DNA from: Argentina anserina
Taxonomy: Eukaryota; Streptophyta; Magnoliopsida; Rosales; Rosaceae
Length of the DNA: 64,000 nt
NCBI RefSeq assembly: GCF_933775445.1
Contig: NC_065877.1
Span: 21,886,001-21,950,000, forward strand
Reading direction: 5' to 3'
In this document: piece after piece, positions 46,500-59,284 of the stretch
Position numbering within the stretch: position 1 is the stretch's first letter
Layout: each line of letters begins with the position of its first letter
Notes under the pieces: model-generated
What the model saw: the letters and a program-made list of their open reading frames with translations, nothing else
The model's database searches: none
What the model was told of the DNA's origin: nothing
Translations under genes and position numbers: made by a program

Positions 46500-49400
46500 A
46501 AATCGATCTTCAACTGTGCTGTGTTGGTGAAAAAACCCACAAAATCTCTTAGCAAACTCACCAACCCCAGAATAGGCGATTATATATATGTTCTTGAAGT
46601 TTTCTCTCATATCCCGACTGAAGGGAGAGGGCCAAAGTGTCTCGACCGGATCTTCAAAACGAAGATATACGAATTTAACCCACCAAATTACCCTTTGTAT
46701 TTTCACCCTTTCGTATTTACAACGTCTTCGTATAGTGATGGAATACACAACAAAAATTACGTCTAAAATACTCATGTCTTTCTTAACAGTGGTCCTCCAA
46801 TCGGATATCGCCACCTCTGCAAAAAAACTTTGGTATAGGTCGACCTCAGTAGAATAAAGCCGAACTCATAAAAAGTATACGCTCTTGCAAGTAATTTTTT
46901 TTCTTTTTAGAAGCAGTGCTGAAATGGCAGCCTTTAAGTCATGACCATTAACGAAAACACAGATAACATATTATAAGGGGACACATCCTTATCTTAAAAG
47001 CAGAGCTAAATGTATTATCTTTTGGGGAAAAAATTTGGGGGTTGATGCAAAATATGTAGCATAATCTCTTAAGGTATGTTTCTAAAAGGTAATGAAAATG
47101 ACTCAATGGCAAGTCATTGTCATCCTTAACATGGAAATGAAATGAATCCATAGAGACACACTCTCATTCTCCTCTAAATTGAGTTTACCTACTTCATGGA
47201 CAAATCAAATTTAAATGGGTTCACAAGTCACAACATCAAGAATTCTACCCCATTTTCATTCTTTGGATCAGGAGATTAAGCATTGATTCTCATCTTGGTT
47301 AATTTTCTTCTAAAACCTCATTATTATTTAAAAATTCAAAAGTACCAAATACAAAAGGAAAATGCTTAAGACAATAAAAATATATACCAAAATCAATTAC
47401 CAAATGATGTGGCATGAACCACCTCATCAATATCATTCCACCAATTTGAATTACATGGATTTATGGAAGAGCTAGTGCGGCTAGGATTTATCCATTTTTA
47501 ATTTTGAAAAAAAATCAAAATCATAGAGTATACTATCATGATCCTTTTTACAGATTCATGATCCTTTCAACCCTATCAAAAAACTCAAAAATAATCATAT
47601 CATTGAAAATACAATATAAAATTCCAGTGTTTAAGAGGGGATGAACACCTACAATTGCATGAGAGAAGCTTTTAAGATTTTGGGGAAAATATTAGGTTAA
47701 TGCATTGAGAAAAATATAGGTGTTTTGGAGCTTTAAACCATCGTTCAACTTCATATGGAGATTATAAAGCTTATCCAGATGGATTTTTTGGTTGTATGCA
47801 CACAGAGAAATCGATGGAGGGTGATATAATTATGAAAAAATAGGGTTGAGCGGTGCTTTAGGAATGTAGAAGGTAGATTAGGGTTAGGACATACACCCTA
47901 AAGAAGTTTTTTTTTTAGGGTAGATCAGACGACATATGGTCGACTCCTTATGGGTCTAGTGTTGTCATTGTGGTTGTCTGTCAATAAGGGCGGGGAAAAT
48001 TGCGGTAGTTGGCAACAGGCTTCAAGTCGTGTAACAACTGAGTCCACATAACTGAGGATATTGTCTTCTTTGGACCCACTGGCTCGTATGATTTTGTTCT
48101 TCAGGTAGCACCCCAAAACGTGTCCTCAGTATGGGAAGCTGACCTTGCTCATATAAGCACAACTTCTACTCTCATGTGGGCGATGTGGGATTCATGACCT
48201 ACCTACATGCTGGCTTCCTAGTCAGGCATCACAAATCATCTCTAGCCAATTTTCTTAGGGGTACATGGTGCTAGTTTCAAGACACCCTAGCGTTGAAGAG
48301 ATCATGGCGGCGACACAGGGGTCTAATTAGATCTCTGGCTTCTATCTCGAAGATCTGATCTAAGCCCTTCCTAGCTATTTATTGTCTTGGATTTGGGATT
48401 GAATTTGATCTGGAATGGCACTTTTGTGCGATAGCTCTTCCCTCGCAGATCGTCGACAATAGTCAGACAAAGGCAAAGGTGGAGGAGCAGTGTGGTTTAA
48501 TTAGCTATTAGTCCATGATTGTCCTAGAGTGATGCTTGGGAATTGACCCTACCTAGGCTGGTACCATTTTACTGATAAATTTTTATTTACTTATGTTATA
48601 TATATGTGAATAAATTCATATCACTCTATAATAGATTGATGTGGGCTATGATTTGGTAAACGCACTCTGTGTACCATATTTGCTCTATTGAGGCAGTGAG
48701 TTCCTTACTTCGTTAAATTGTCATAGCCTTGTAGTAGCACGATAAAACTTAGTGTCGTTGATATTCTCCAGTGGCAGTATAGTGGAAAAGTTGATATACG
48801 TAGCAATTTATGGCTCTGCATGAGCATTGTATATTGTTAAAATTGTAAAGTAAATAGAGTAGAGAATGTTGCACTCCTTACTAAATGGTGTATGTTAGAA
48901 TGTTTTAACTCGTAATATAATTTCTAGATGCTTTTATAACATGGGAGTATATGTGCCATGTCCCCCCCCCCCCTCCATTCCTTATATTACATGATGTTAT
49001 TAATGGCAACGGTGTAAGGTTTTTGCAAGCTGAAAAAGAAGATTCACTGAGAGAGCGCGAAGATGAAAAAGAGCAGAACATATCTGATGATAACAAGAGA
49101 GAGTACCAAGACTGGCTAGAGGGAATTATTTGGAGTTGCAGTTTAAATAATAAGTAGGAAGCATATAGTAAGCTAAGAATACTGGTGTCAAGTGGTATTT
49201 CAGCCAAAGCCGTAGTTAAACCAGAACTATAGGGCAAACAATGTGGGCATGAAAGAACATACATAGGCAAGAATCCCAAGTTTGCATTTTCCAACAAGCA
49301 AGAAGCTTAAGCACGGGCCAGAGAATCCCGCTTACCTCATTCTGGTTGCTTTCTTAATCCCTCTATTAAAAAAAAGTGTTATGGAGATGACTCATTCTCT

Positions 49401-49590
49401 GTCACATTCCTTATCTCTAATTCACTCTTTAGGATTTCCTTCACAATCTCAATCAAGTTTAATAAATGTCATTAAGGGTAATTGGTATTTATCTATTTGA
49501 TACCTAACTTTCGGTGAAGTAATCTAAACACTAAAGCTTAACACACAATTTTATAAAAATTTCAAGCCAACCTATACAACACTCAGTGAG
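46500..49590. other. Spacer, degenerate repeats, no confident gene
   Basis: AT-rich. The region 47920-48800 has retroposon-like text (ATGGCGGCGACACAGGGG; GAGTTCCTTACTTCGTTAAAT near 48702) that partly resembles 50236-50262. An exon-like frame at 48990-49157 (QAEKEDSLREREDEKEQN) is not recognised. A run of about 13 C lies at 48962. Confidence 0.45.
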
Positions 49591-49599
49591 GGAGAAACA

Positions 49600-51165
49600 A
49601 AAAGCCCTAGCTGCACGAGAGCAACAGCTTGTGGTGTTGAGTCTTGTCCAGCGGCGTGCTCTTGCCATCGTCGGACAGGCTTTGCTTGGTTCCGGAGTGT
49701 CCGCTAATCCATATTTTTGAGATAGGTTTGGGATCGTGTGTGGTTGTGAGAAAGAGAAGGAGAGGTCGCCTGAGCTTTGGTGTTTGCTTCGCTAGGCTCA
49801 CGAAATGAGGTACAAGTGCCGTCAGATTGTGGACAATCCGGCCGCCGTGGGTTTTTGGAGGCCCAAATCAGATTGTATCGGATCTGATCTGGATGGTGTT
49901 GTTTAGTATCAATCCAGGGAGATGTAAATCGGCCAAGAGCGACGTTTGGCCTTTGAAGGCAATGATCTAACAGAGAAGGAATGGCGTAGCATGTGTTGGT
50001 TTCCTAGCGGGTGCTGGTGCGATGTGGTGCCTGGCATCGTCGACGGTCTCTTATTCCGAGAATAAGGTTTGGGTTTGGGCTTCTCCTTTAGGCCCAACCC
50101 TAAGTATTTTTATTTTGTTAGTTTTGTTGAGTTTATGTTGGTGTTTTAAGTTAATAAGGTCCTACCATAGTTGTGTAGGTGATGTCGAGCTTCGTGTCTC
50201 TGTGTGCTCTCAGTATGTCTTGTCTGCTTTAGGTAAACAACGAGTTCTTTACTTTGTTAAATGGTCGTTGCCGTCAAATTTTAAAATGTACAAAAAAAAT
50301 TATATTGCTACAACTCTAACAGCTTCATTGTGCAGATTTTTACATTACAACAATTAAATATTCTATTTTCTTATTTATTATAACCATAAAATATTACATA
50401 ATTTCATATTGTTCACTTGGAATAAATTATTTAGATTTTTTATTGGTTGTAATCTAAATTTGAGTTGTTGGAGAAAGTGCCAGTATTTTATATTTGGTTA
50501 TGCAAATTTATGCCAAAACTTATAAAGTTTGAGATCAACTCTTCTCTTCCATCACATTTTCTATTTTGGAGAATGAGATGGAAACACTGTTAGAGTGAAA
50601 ATTGGGCATTGGAGAAAAAGAATCTCATTTTTCTCTAAAATGCATAATTTGTTGGAGATGCTCTTAGCCACAAATTTTAATTATCCGCAAGTGTGGGAAG
50701 ATCTATAGTATTGTAATGTGATGTGTATGACAATAAATATAAAATAAACAAAAAAACATTCACCACCCATAAACATATTAAATTTACAAATGATTAACAT
50801 TACTATACATAAAGGAAATCAGTAATTCTACTTTTAAATAATACTTTTATCTATTGCACTGATCTTTACCTTAGAAAAAAAAAACCTTTTAAAGGGTAAT
50901 GCCTAATTCTGGCCAAAAAGATATATGCGGATTAAAGTTCATGTTATTGGAAAACCAATAAAAAAATTTAAATTCTAAAATTCTTTCTAAGATAGCCGAA
51001 GACAAGAGAAGTTTAACTAGGAGAAATGGGTAGGCCCGGTAATTGTCAATTGTGGTTTGAGGGGGGGGGGGATAAACTTGCGCCCTTAAGGGTGGCTTGT
51101 GTTCATGTTAATTCCTTCTTTTTTATGATTAATGAAATGGTATTGTCTATTTTCAAAAAAAAAAA
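49600..51165. mobile_element. Possible LINE or SINE-type remnants
   Basis: GC-richer degenerate text at 49600-50300 shares a 3' motif (GAGTTCTTTACTTTGTTAAAT near 50238) with 48702. A second piece ends ATTAATGAAATGGTATTGTC plus an A-run near 51150, typical of plant LINE 3' ends. No reverse transcriptase or endonuclease was readable, and no target-site duplication was found. Confidence 0.35.
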
Positions 51166-51169
51166 GCAA

Positions 51170-52890
51170 TATGAAGAAAAAAATCAAATGTAGAGCAAAG
51201 ATGCGGACACACCATGGGGGGAAAATATAAACAAACAAACAACAACAATGATCTTCGCCCTGACCTTTGATTATCTTTTCTTTTAAAAATAAATTACAAT
51301 CATCAAATACATGAAATTGATTGAATAGATACTCACCTCAACCTACTGGAAGGAACAACCTTTGAATTCATAACTTGATTGCAATATTTTTCAAAGACGC
51401 TCTTATGGATAAATTTTTGAGGTGGAATCGGCAACTAAAGTTGTAGAATAAATTATAGCGGTGGGTATTCTTTTATGTGAATTAGAGCTTTCAGCGGTGG
51501 AATTATCAAGAAGGTAAAGAGAAATATAGAGGAATCCATAGAAGGGAAGAACAAACAAAAACATTTATAGAAAAAGTTTTCTAATTGATTAGAATTCTAA
51601 CGGATGTGTTCAACTTTATATCAAATGAAAAATAATTTGAAATTAGGGTGTTGACAGCGGTATGTTTAAATTTTGAGAATTCAATCTAATATGAAAGGAA
51701 AGACAATACAATATATATAGCTAATAAGTGATTTTCATTCATTTCTCAAATATAATTGTTAACATTTTTAAATGCACTTGGGTGCGCGCTTTTAAAAATT
51801 TGATTTTTTTAATATATTAGAGAGAGATATATATAACTATAATCTATTGATGGGTGAATTATATGTCAGCTTGTAAGTAGACTGATTTTGAAGTGGATCT
51901 GCCTAAATCTGAATCTTCGTTTTTTTTTTAAGAAAAGACATAAATGACATTACATACTCTGCTGTCATGTAACAGATATGACCTATTGTTTCAGTAAAAC
52001 TTTTAGTTTTTACATAACATAGGTATGTTCTATAATAATTAAAGTTATCTGATTAAGAAATAAAACGTCTATCTTACGCCTTATATAGCATAGATTTAGG
52101 CATAAATAAGAACAATAAACTATCTTTACTCTTAATATTTAAGTACCAAACTGTTTTCTTTAAGACATTGGGTATCAATGTGCCCAATTGGTCATACCTT
52201 AGGTATCATAGAAGGAATTGACACTTTTAAAAAATACCATCCAACAAAACATCTAGAGCCACTCCATCATTCTTGTTCTTGTGAGGATTTTGTTCTCTTA
52301 ATCCATTTAAAAAATTGATAGATTTTGTACTGACATCTTCAAGAGAAGATGACATGGTTGATTCATTGAGAGAAGGACATGCAAGGACACCAACAACATT
52401 GGTGCAATTGAGAAATTATGATCTTATAGTAATGTGGCAGGATTATACGGCTAGGGTTTTGTCTTAGCGATAGTATGGTTTAGAGTTTGGAGACCCCTTT
52501 CATAGGTTTCGTTGAGACTCCTAATATTATTTTGGAATATTCTTATATGATGAGGTTTAGGTTTACTGTCATTCCCTCTTGGGCGCTCTTTCCTCTTATA
52601 TTCAACGGTCTCATTTTGAGCTATTATATGGTAAGAGTGGACATTAGTTGGTGTGGTGTGGTGTGGGTAACTTAGTCTAAGCCTATACGGTTTGGACATC
52701 AATCAAACTATATCCATCTTTCAAATTAATTAATCTTATTATTTAGGTTCTCTGTTTTTAGGTGAGGTTTCCAATTGCGCCTATATACAATGTAACCCAA
52801 ATAATCATGCCAAAGACTTAGCCCAAACATTCATTACTAAACAAAATCAAATCTTAAATATAGGCCTTCATAAAATCATCAATATGGAGA
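51170..52890. other. AT-rich spacer, no gene seen
   Basis: Only short chance frames; nothing supported. Confidence 0.5.
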
Positions 52891-52899
52891 TTTTCTAAT

Positions 52900-53280
52900 G
52901 AGTACCATTTTGTTGAGTACTAGTTTAGGACTTTCTAATTAATTGTTAATTAGACCTATTTTTTGTCACATTTTTTCATCTCAACTGTTTAGATTTTAAA
53001 TAAATATATATATATATATATAAGTAGATTAGATATACAAATCCTCAGTCAATTTAGTGATCGTTCGAGTATCAAAATAAATCAAATAAATGAATGGATC
53101 AAAATTGTTAAACATGAACCATTCAAGTTCATAAGGAGTACATCACATTTAAGAATGTTTTTAACAATTGTCAATTTTAATGAAATTTTACAGGAATGAT
53201 ATATTCATATATCTAAAAACTAAACGGTCGAGATATGAGTATGAAATCAAAAAGTAGGTAAATCGAAGAGGTCCTCAATT
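52900..53280. mobile_element. Hairpin MITE, copy A (most diverged)
   Basis: The ends are imperfect inverted repeats: ACCTATTTTTTGTCACATTTT and following text pairs with the complement of the segment ending AAGTAGGTAAATCGAAGAGG. The core reads GATCGTTCGAGTATCAAAAT, then GAACCATTCAAGTTCATAAG, parallel to the cores of the copies at 53890 and 61650. A (TA)n run lies in one arm at 53004-53022. Confidence 0.55.
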
Positions 53281-53760
53281 GGTTATACGATGCAGCTTGA
53301 GAGATGGGGTGTGCGGTAGTCAGACTAGGATTGTACTCCTTACTTTTGCAATAGAATCAAGGTGTAGATTAGGCAGTGATGACACACGGGCTTATTAGAT
53401 GCTCAAATGACATTTTAATAAAGACAAATTAGATAAAACAAGTGTCGTTTGCTTCAGAGTAAATGCACAAGTAGTTACGTAGGCACATAACTATGGACCC
53501 CATTCCAACTCGATAGTGGTTCACTCATGACCTCCGGTTTATATCATAATAAAGTGATAATCTAATGAAATGGTACTTGGTGGATGCTTATAATGGGTAT
53601 ATCTCCATTCATGACATAGAAAAAGTAGCATTTACTAAAACAATGTTCAAGAACAAAATTGAAAACTATGGTAAAGTAACTGGAAAACAATAAATAAGGT
53701 GAGATATCCATCAGACAAACAAAGCTCAACATTCTGGGCTAAATTCAAATTGCTAAATTA

Positions 53761-55505
53761 TTAGGCCTTGACATGTTGTTGAACAACATGGAGAGCTTCG
53801 TGATCCTCTCCAAAATCATGCAAATGAGCCATTGAAGCAATCTTATTTAAAAGATAAAATAACATATATATATATATGTATGTATATAAGTCCATATCCA
53901 GAGTGAAGGTTCACTATGAAATTTCAGAGTGAAGTTCCAATTTTGGCACACTTTTCGGTCAAATGTTTTCAGTATAAGTGATTCAATATTTAGGGATGAT
54001 ATTCAAGATCATCTCTACAAAATTTCATCTAATTCGGACATCGTTAAGGTATTGAAATTAGATTAAATCAATGAATGAATTAAAAGTGTTCAACGTGAAC
54101 CGTTCGTGTAAATCTCAATTTTAAAAGCTCAAATCATTGTTAAATTGGATGAAATTTTGTAGAGATGATCTTGAATAGCATACCTAAATATTGAATCACT
54201 TATACTGAAAAAATTTGACCGAAAAGTGTGTCAAAATTGGAACTTCACTCTGAAATTTCAGAGTGAACCTTCACTTTGGATATGGACTGTATATTTATAT
54301 GTATAACTTTCATCCTATTGTGCAAAAACTTATAATTTATAAGTCATACTTTCACAACAACACATGAGCAACCAACAACCTTCCTAGCCTTGCCCTCAGA
54401 GTCGATCTTGCACAACTGTACAAACCACATAATCATTATATATTACTGCATATAATTCATTTAGCAATCAGAGTACCCTAGAGTGAAATGCTACAAATAA
54501 ATTCATTCAATGATTAGAGTACAATAGTGGACGAAAAGAGGAAGAGAAAAAGAAGAAGAAACATTCACTTACACCAGCCCACTCTCCTAGGGTCTTGGCA
54601 TTGGGAACGGTCAATATGTTTACATTGTGCTCAGTACAAAGACCTTTAACTAGTTTAATATAGTTTTGCTGGTCACATTCCTCAACCAGCACACAGAGCT
54701 GGGCATCATACTTCTCAACAACCTTTGCAGCCTCATGCAGACCTCTAACAAAGCCGCCATGAGCCATCGATTTTCTCAGCACAAGTTTCACGGCTGTCAT
54801 GATATCCATAGGCTCACCAAGGGCAAGAGTTGGTGTTTCACCAACAACTGGTGCGGGTGCTTCATCACTGCAAATCATAAACACCATATCTAAACAATGT
54901 CAGAACATCTTTGTACCACATGAGATAACATATACAAAACCTAGTCCTTGCTACCAGCACATAAGTATCATATCTTGAAGTACTAGCATAGCAGACTACA
55001 GATTCACAGAAATCTTAAATTAACCACAAACAAATTCAAGTTAACAGCTTCAGACACTAAGTTCTTGCACCATAGTACAAATAAGCCCCATTATGTAGCA
55101 ATGTGAATGACCAACCTAATAATATCCAAGTCCAAAATCGTAAATTAACATAAAAAAACCAATGAATTACACTCCAAACAATTCTTCTAGACACTCACAT
55201 TCAGTTTAACACCACATCAATCATCCGACTATCTTTTCAAAACCCAAACCAGATCCCAATTGGATCAATAAACACAACCTTCTCAAGTTTTGGCTTTAAT
55301 AAGAACCTAAATTAGATTAGTAAACATAAAACACTACATCATGTAATCTACACAGCTTCAGAGTTGTCCAAGTTCGAAACCCGTTTACTGGGTACCACAA
55401 AATGGCGCAAAGATCATAACTTTGTGGGTGGTGAAGTCGATATGAGATTGATAAATTCACAGAACAATAAAAATATAGCAAAGCAGGGTTTACTTACCCT
55501 GACAT
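53761..55505 (-). CDS. RPS12: 40S ribosomal protein S12 (eS12), 4 coding exons; last acceptor altered
   Basis: eS12 is a component of the cytosolic 40S subunit head. Exon 1: 55498-55505 (MSG, split codon). Exon 2: 54573-54867 ([59 protein letters not shown]). Exon 3: 54350-54415 ([20 protein letters not shown]). Exon 4: 53761-53817 ([18 protein letters not shown]). Without change this gives 141 residues, close to the family's usual 140-145. However, the base before exon 4 reads TTTGCAT|GAT instead of TTTGCAG|GAT, so the expected acceptor is missing. The next upstream AG (exon from 53841) keeps the frame and would insert eight residues (IASMAHLH). A hairpin MITE sits in this intron. The gene is either active with a longer exon 4 or newly damaged. 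Confidence 0.9.
53890..54290. mobile_element. Hairpin MITE, copy B, in RPS12 intron 3
   Basis: Long terminal inverted repeats: AGTCCATATCCAGAGTGAAGG near 53889 pairs with CCTTCACTTTGGATATGGACT near 54268-54288. The arms continue inward for about 150 bases each (CAGAGTGAAGTTCCAATTTTG, TTCAGTATAAGTGATTCAAT, ATCTCTACAAAATTTCATC). The core reads CATCGTTAAGGTATTGAAAT, with GAACCGTTCGTGT. Flanks are TA-rich (GTATATA and GTATATT), so the exact target duplication is unclear. Confidence 0.85.
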
Positions 55506-55718
55506 CTTTCCTCTTGATGCTAAAACTGCAAAATCAAAAACCAATACAGATATTCAACAATGGATTCCACATAATTCGACCTCAGTAACTGATTGAGATT
55601 GGAGAAAAAGAAAGAGAGAGTGACCTTGAAAATTGAATGAGATGAGATGAGGCAGCCGAATGCATTGAAGGCGAAGCAAAACGGCAACTCGTTGGGAGAG
55701 ATGTGAAATATATTAGGC

Positions 55719-55794
55719 AAACCCTAAAACTTGTAAACCTTTTCTTGGGCCTATCATAGCTCAATAATTTGGGGCATAGAATCTGGTATGGGCT
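55719..55794 (-). promoter_or_regulatory. RPS12 promoter: telo-box and site II elements
   Basis: The telo-box AAACCCTAA is at 55719-55727. Site II elements TGGGCC (55746-55751) and TGGGCT (55789-55794) lie just upstream. This combination is the known signature of plant ribosomal-protein and other growth-linked promoters, bound by TCP and telo-box factors. It lies about 215-290 bases upstream of the start codon, in the right place for this gene. Confidence 0.75.
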
Positions 55795-55799
55795 TGAGT

Positions 55800-57690
55800 G
55801 CTCGACATTGGAATTATTTTTCTGTTTTTTGTTTTTTGTTGTTGTTGTTTTTTATCCTAGTTTCTATGGGGTTCTATTTACACTCCTAAAATAGCTAAGT
55901 GTACCTCTGTTGCTTATTATACTTCTAAAATGACTGACTGTACCTCCAATGCTTATTAGTATTTACATGTGAGTTGAAAAGTCAATTAGGAAAAGAAAAA
56001 AAATAGAGGTGCATTTAGTTATTTCGGAGGTGCAAATAGAACTCCCCAATTTCTATACACTTTTTGTCTGATTTTGGAAGTCTATTCAATCAAATTAATG
56101 TTGTACAACTTATTAAGAGTGGAAAAGACACATGCCCAAAGTCTTAATACTCAACCATGTTGGCTTCAACCTCAAAGGTTATATTCTAATTATAAATAAA
56201 AGTTAAAGATCATTATATTGTCAACTTGTTTGAGCACTAGTTGTTTAGGCATATAAGATGCTGGGAGAAAAAATCTATGCACTCTTATTGTCATATTACT
56301 AAAGTTCGGTGTTAAGTTCCTCTTTATGCACATCCGAGTACATATGGTGGTCTAATCGCGTCCACATTGTGTGGTTTGTTGCCAAATGGGTGTTTTTGGT
56401 ACTAATGTCAGTGAGATTGAACCAATGACCTCATTGTTGTCACTTAAACTAATTCACCACGGCTCAGCGAGAAACATTTACCATATCTCGGTAACACAAA
56501 ATTATACATGTTGTATCTTTTTCGACTTTGATAAAGGTATCACGTCAGTATCTTTGTTACAATACCTAACAAAAATATTTACTATATCACTTTTCTTATT
56601 AGCTAGGCAGAATTTTTGAAGTTCCACACATGTGTCAATATCCTTTTGTTCTCGAGTGGCAAACTTAATATGAAAAATGGCATGAACAATATCTCACATT
56701 TTTCGTATTCTAAATTTTGGTACCTCAAGTTTCATAAATATCAAAATAGTGTCTCAACTTATGACCATAACACAACCTTAGTATATGAAACCATTAACTT
56801 CGTTAAATAAGTTGACTATATAAATGAAAGCATCTATCTACCCACCATTTGATCACAAAAAAAAAAATAAAAGACTTGAATCAAAGAAATTTTGTGATAG
56901 AGGAATTGAGTTCTCATCTTCTTCTTCATCTTTTGCTGAAATTGCAAAAGAAGGGGGTATGATTTTGGCTATGAATGTGGGGACTAAATAGGTTTCTATT
57001 GAATCTCTTATGGCTCAATTTCTGGTGATGTTTTTGACTTTTTGTTTTTATACCTTGAGCTCAAGTGTTGTTGGTGTTTAATAGCAATTGAGCTCTCATT
57101 GTTATATATGTGATTGCACCATTCGATTACCAACACCAAATTCTAGTGTGTGTTTATGAAGAATACGGCTGGATTTATAGGCAATATTTTAGGTTTGCTG
57201 AGTTTCAATGTTGAAATTTTCCTTTTTTTCTATTTTAGGTGGGCATGATATGTGCCTTTTGGATTTTTTCCATGAATCTTTGTATATCTTGAAATTGTGG
57301 TAGCGGGTGGCATGTAGAGATCTTTCCTAGGCTTTTGTTTGCGATTTAAATGAAAGTATTCATCATCTTCCAAAAATTGTTGAAATTTTCCTATTTTGGG
57401 AAAATATATTAAAATATGAAATGACTAAAGTGTCTTTCAACTAATGAATTTTTTAGCGGAACTGTTAGTTTTATATACCAATCTTTAGTTCAAGTAAAAA
57501 TGCGAGACACCATTTTGAAGTTTTACAAAATTGAGATACGAAAAGTTAGAATGGTTGAAATTTCATACACTGTTTGGATCATTTTCTCAAATTTAAAGTG
57601 TAGACCTTAAGAAAAGTAAAATGAGGCAATAAAATGATCACAACAAGAAGTTAATTAATATCTAGTGTATTCTAATTGATAACATATTAA
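55800..57690. other. AT-rich spacer, no gene seen
   Basis: Only short frames. A (TTG)n-like patch lies at 55838-55850. Confidence 0.5.
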
Positions 57691-57704
57691 TATAGATGGT
57701 CGGA

Positions 57705-58714
57705 ATCAAACATCAATACAAAGTGTCTTCATTCATGTGAAGAACGAAGTTAAGCATTGTAAATAGCTCCATCCCTTTTGGAGCTTCTATTCGAAACCTA
57801 GGGTTTCGTGCAGGCGGCGCCGTTTCCCGGTTGGTGGAGTGGCAATTGTTGGTTCCTAGCAAAGACGCTCGTCATGGTGTCACGCGAAGGAAGAGGTGAG
57901 TGTACGCGAAGAGATCTACTTTCGGCTTACTTACGGTTTGAGATCTTAGTCAGGATTCGTGGCAGAAGCAAGAGGGTTTGCCCTTTGAACCAGCATCGGC
58001 AACGGTCGAGCTCGGGGAATGAGTTTTTGAGTTTGGTGAAAAGCCAAGTCTGACCTTACAAACTAACTTGAATTTTATTGCATCTCCAAGTCCCCAACTC
58101 TTACGAATAATAGTCTCATCAAGGCCGGCGTCGATGTTTGTTGAGATGCATTAAGAGGCGGCGCTCCTTGAGTTTGAGTTTTTGGCGATTCATGGCGGAG
58201 ACTCGTGCATGACTACTGGAATGATTGGATTGGCGGTGGTGTGTCGGTGGTGCAGATTTGAAGGTATAAAGGGGAAAGAGGAATGTCTTGTTTCATTTGG
58301 GCTTGTCCTTAATGGATTTAGGCTTGGGGTCCATGGGCAATTCCTTTTGTTTTGTGCGTTTATGATTTGTGCTATCTGTGCGCAGGAGTAATCCCTTGGA
58401 TTTAATGGAAGATCCATACATGTGTGAGGTAGGATTTCACTTGTTTTCTTGGTCTGAAAGGTACACCATGGGTCGCATGTATGATGTCCAAGTTTCGAGC
58501 CTTATCTCATGCAAGTATGTTATTGCTTTCTTTAGTTTTTTCAGTTTCTTTCGGATTAGTTTCGGTTTTGTTTGAATATTTGGTTTTATTGGTAGCTGTA
58601 GGAATAATGAGTTCGTTCTTGTACGTTGTATGAGGACTTGCTCCTGCTTGACCTAGCAATACTTGTTTGTTATTGGCTTGATGCCTAATAAAGTTATTCA
58701 TTCACCTAAAAAAA
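57705..58714 (+). mobile_element. Retroposed element, 1.0 kb, poly(A) tail, 13-bp TSD
   Basis: The 13-base sequence ATAGATGGTCGGA at 57692-57704 is repeated exactly at 58715-58727. The insert ends GCCTAATAAAGTTATTCATT then CACCTAAAAAAAA, with a polyadenylation-like AATAAA close to the A-run. A variable-length long target duplication plus an A-tail is the mark of LINE-machinery retroposition. The body is GC-richer, with frames at 57808-58053 and 58182-58391 and no recognisable domain. It is either a 5'-truncated or internally deleted LINE, or a retroposed non-coding or unknown transcript. Confidence 0.78.
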
Positions 58715-58870
58715 ATAGATGGTCGGATGGATACGCGACATATAAGCTATGCAACAAAATCAATTAGAAGGGAGAAGGAGCAATAGATTGATCAAGGTCC
58801 TCCACTAAAGCACATGATTTCCAAAGCTACACACTCCTAGGTGATGACTCTGTTAAGCTTTCTCTTTCAG

Positions 58871-59284
58871 TTATGGACTCGAAAGCTGAAATTTAACCAA
58901 CTGGATGTGACAATCATATTCCAGACGCAGAAGGGCTTTGCAGCCATCTGAACCGAGAGGCTCGCCTTTAAAAATACCGTTGTATATCTCATCAGCATAA
59001 TCTGATGCAATCTTGCCTGCACAATTCTTCAACCTGTTGTAAGCTCCTAGTGATGATTCTGGAGGGAAAGCATCACCGTCTTCTGAAGAAATTGGAGGGT
59101 AGGAACCTTCAATGACTTCAACCTCAACGCCTGTAGGGCTAGTGACATCATCATAGACTTCATAAGCAAGAAATTCTTCAGCTGCTGCAAATGACATGAC
59201 TAGTGCTACACTGGCTAAGACCAAACCCAGCTTGACAAACACATTCTGATCAAATCTTACCATGGTTGAAACCAAATTAGCCAA
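58871..59284 (-). CDS. Small secreted protein, prolamin-like/ECA1-type candidate
   Basis: A single-exon 137-residue protein. Residues 17-35 are a hydrophobic signal-peptide core ending SFAAAEE, so it should enter the secretory pathway. After an acidic, Pro-rich linker (residues 40-78), the C-terminal domain reads LKNCAGKIASDYADEIYNGI and LGSDGCKALLRLEYDC. This recalls the prolamin-like domain of ECA1/EC1-type gametophyte-secreted proteins, with its C...EI...F...GS.GC..L pattern. Only three cysteines (88, 115, 125) are present where that family usually has six, so the fold assignment is tentative. The start was chosen because the signal peptide follows it; ATG at codon 8 would also work. It stands alone, minus strand, with a TATAAG near 59370 as a possible TATA box. 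Confidence 0.7.
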   Translation of the reverse strand: MANLVSTMVRFDQNVFVKLGLVLASVALVMSFAAAEEFLAYEVYDDVTSPTGVEVEVIEGSYPPISSEDGDAFPPESSLGAYNRLKNCAGKIASDYADEIYNGIFKGEPLGSDGCKALLRLEYDCHIQLVKFQLSSP

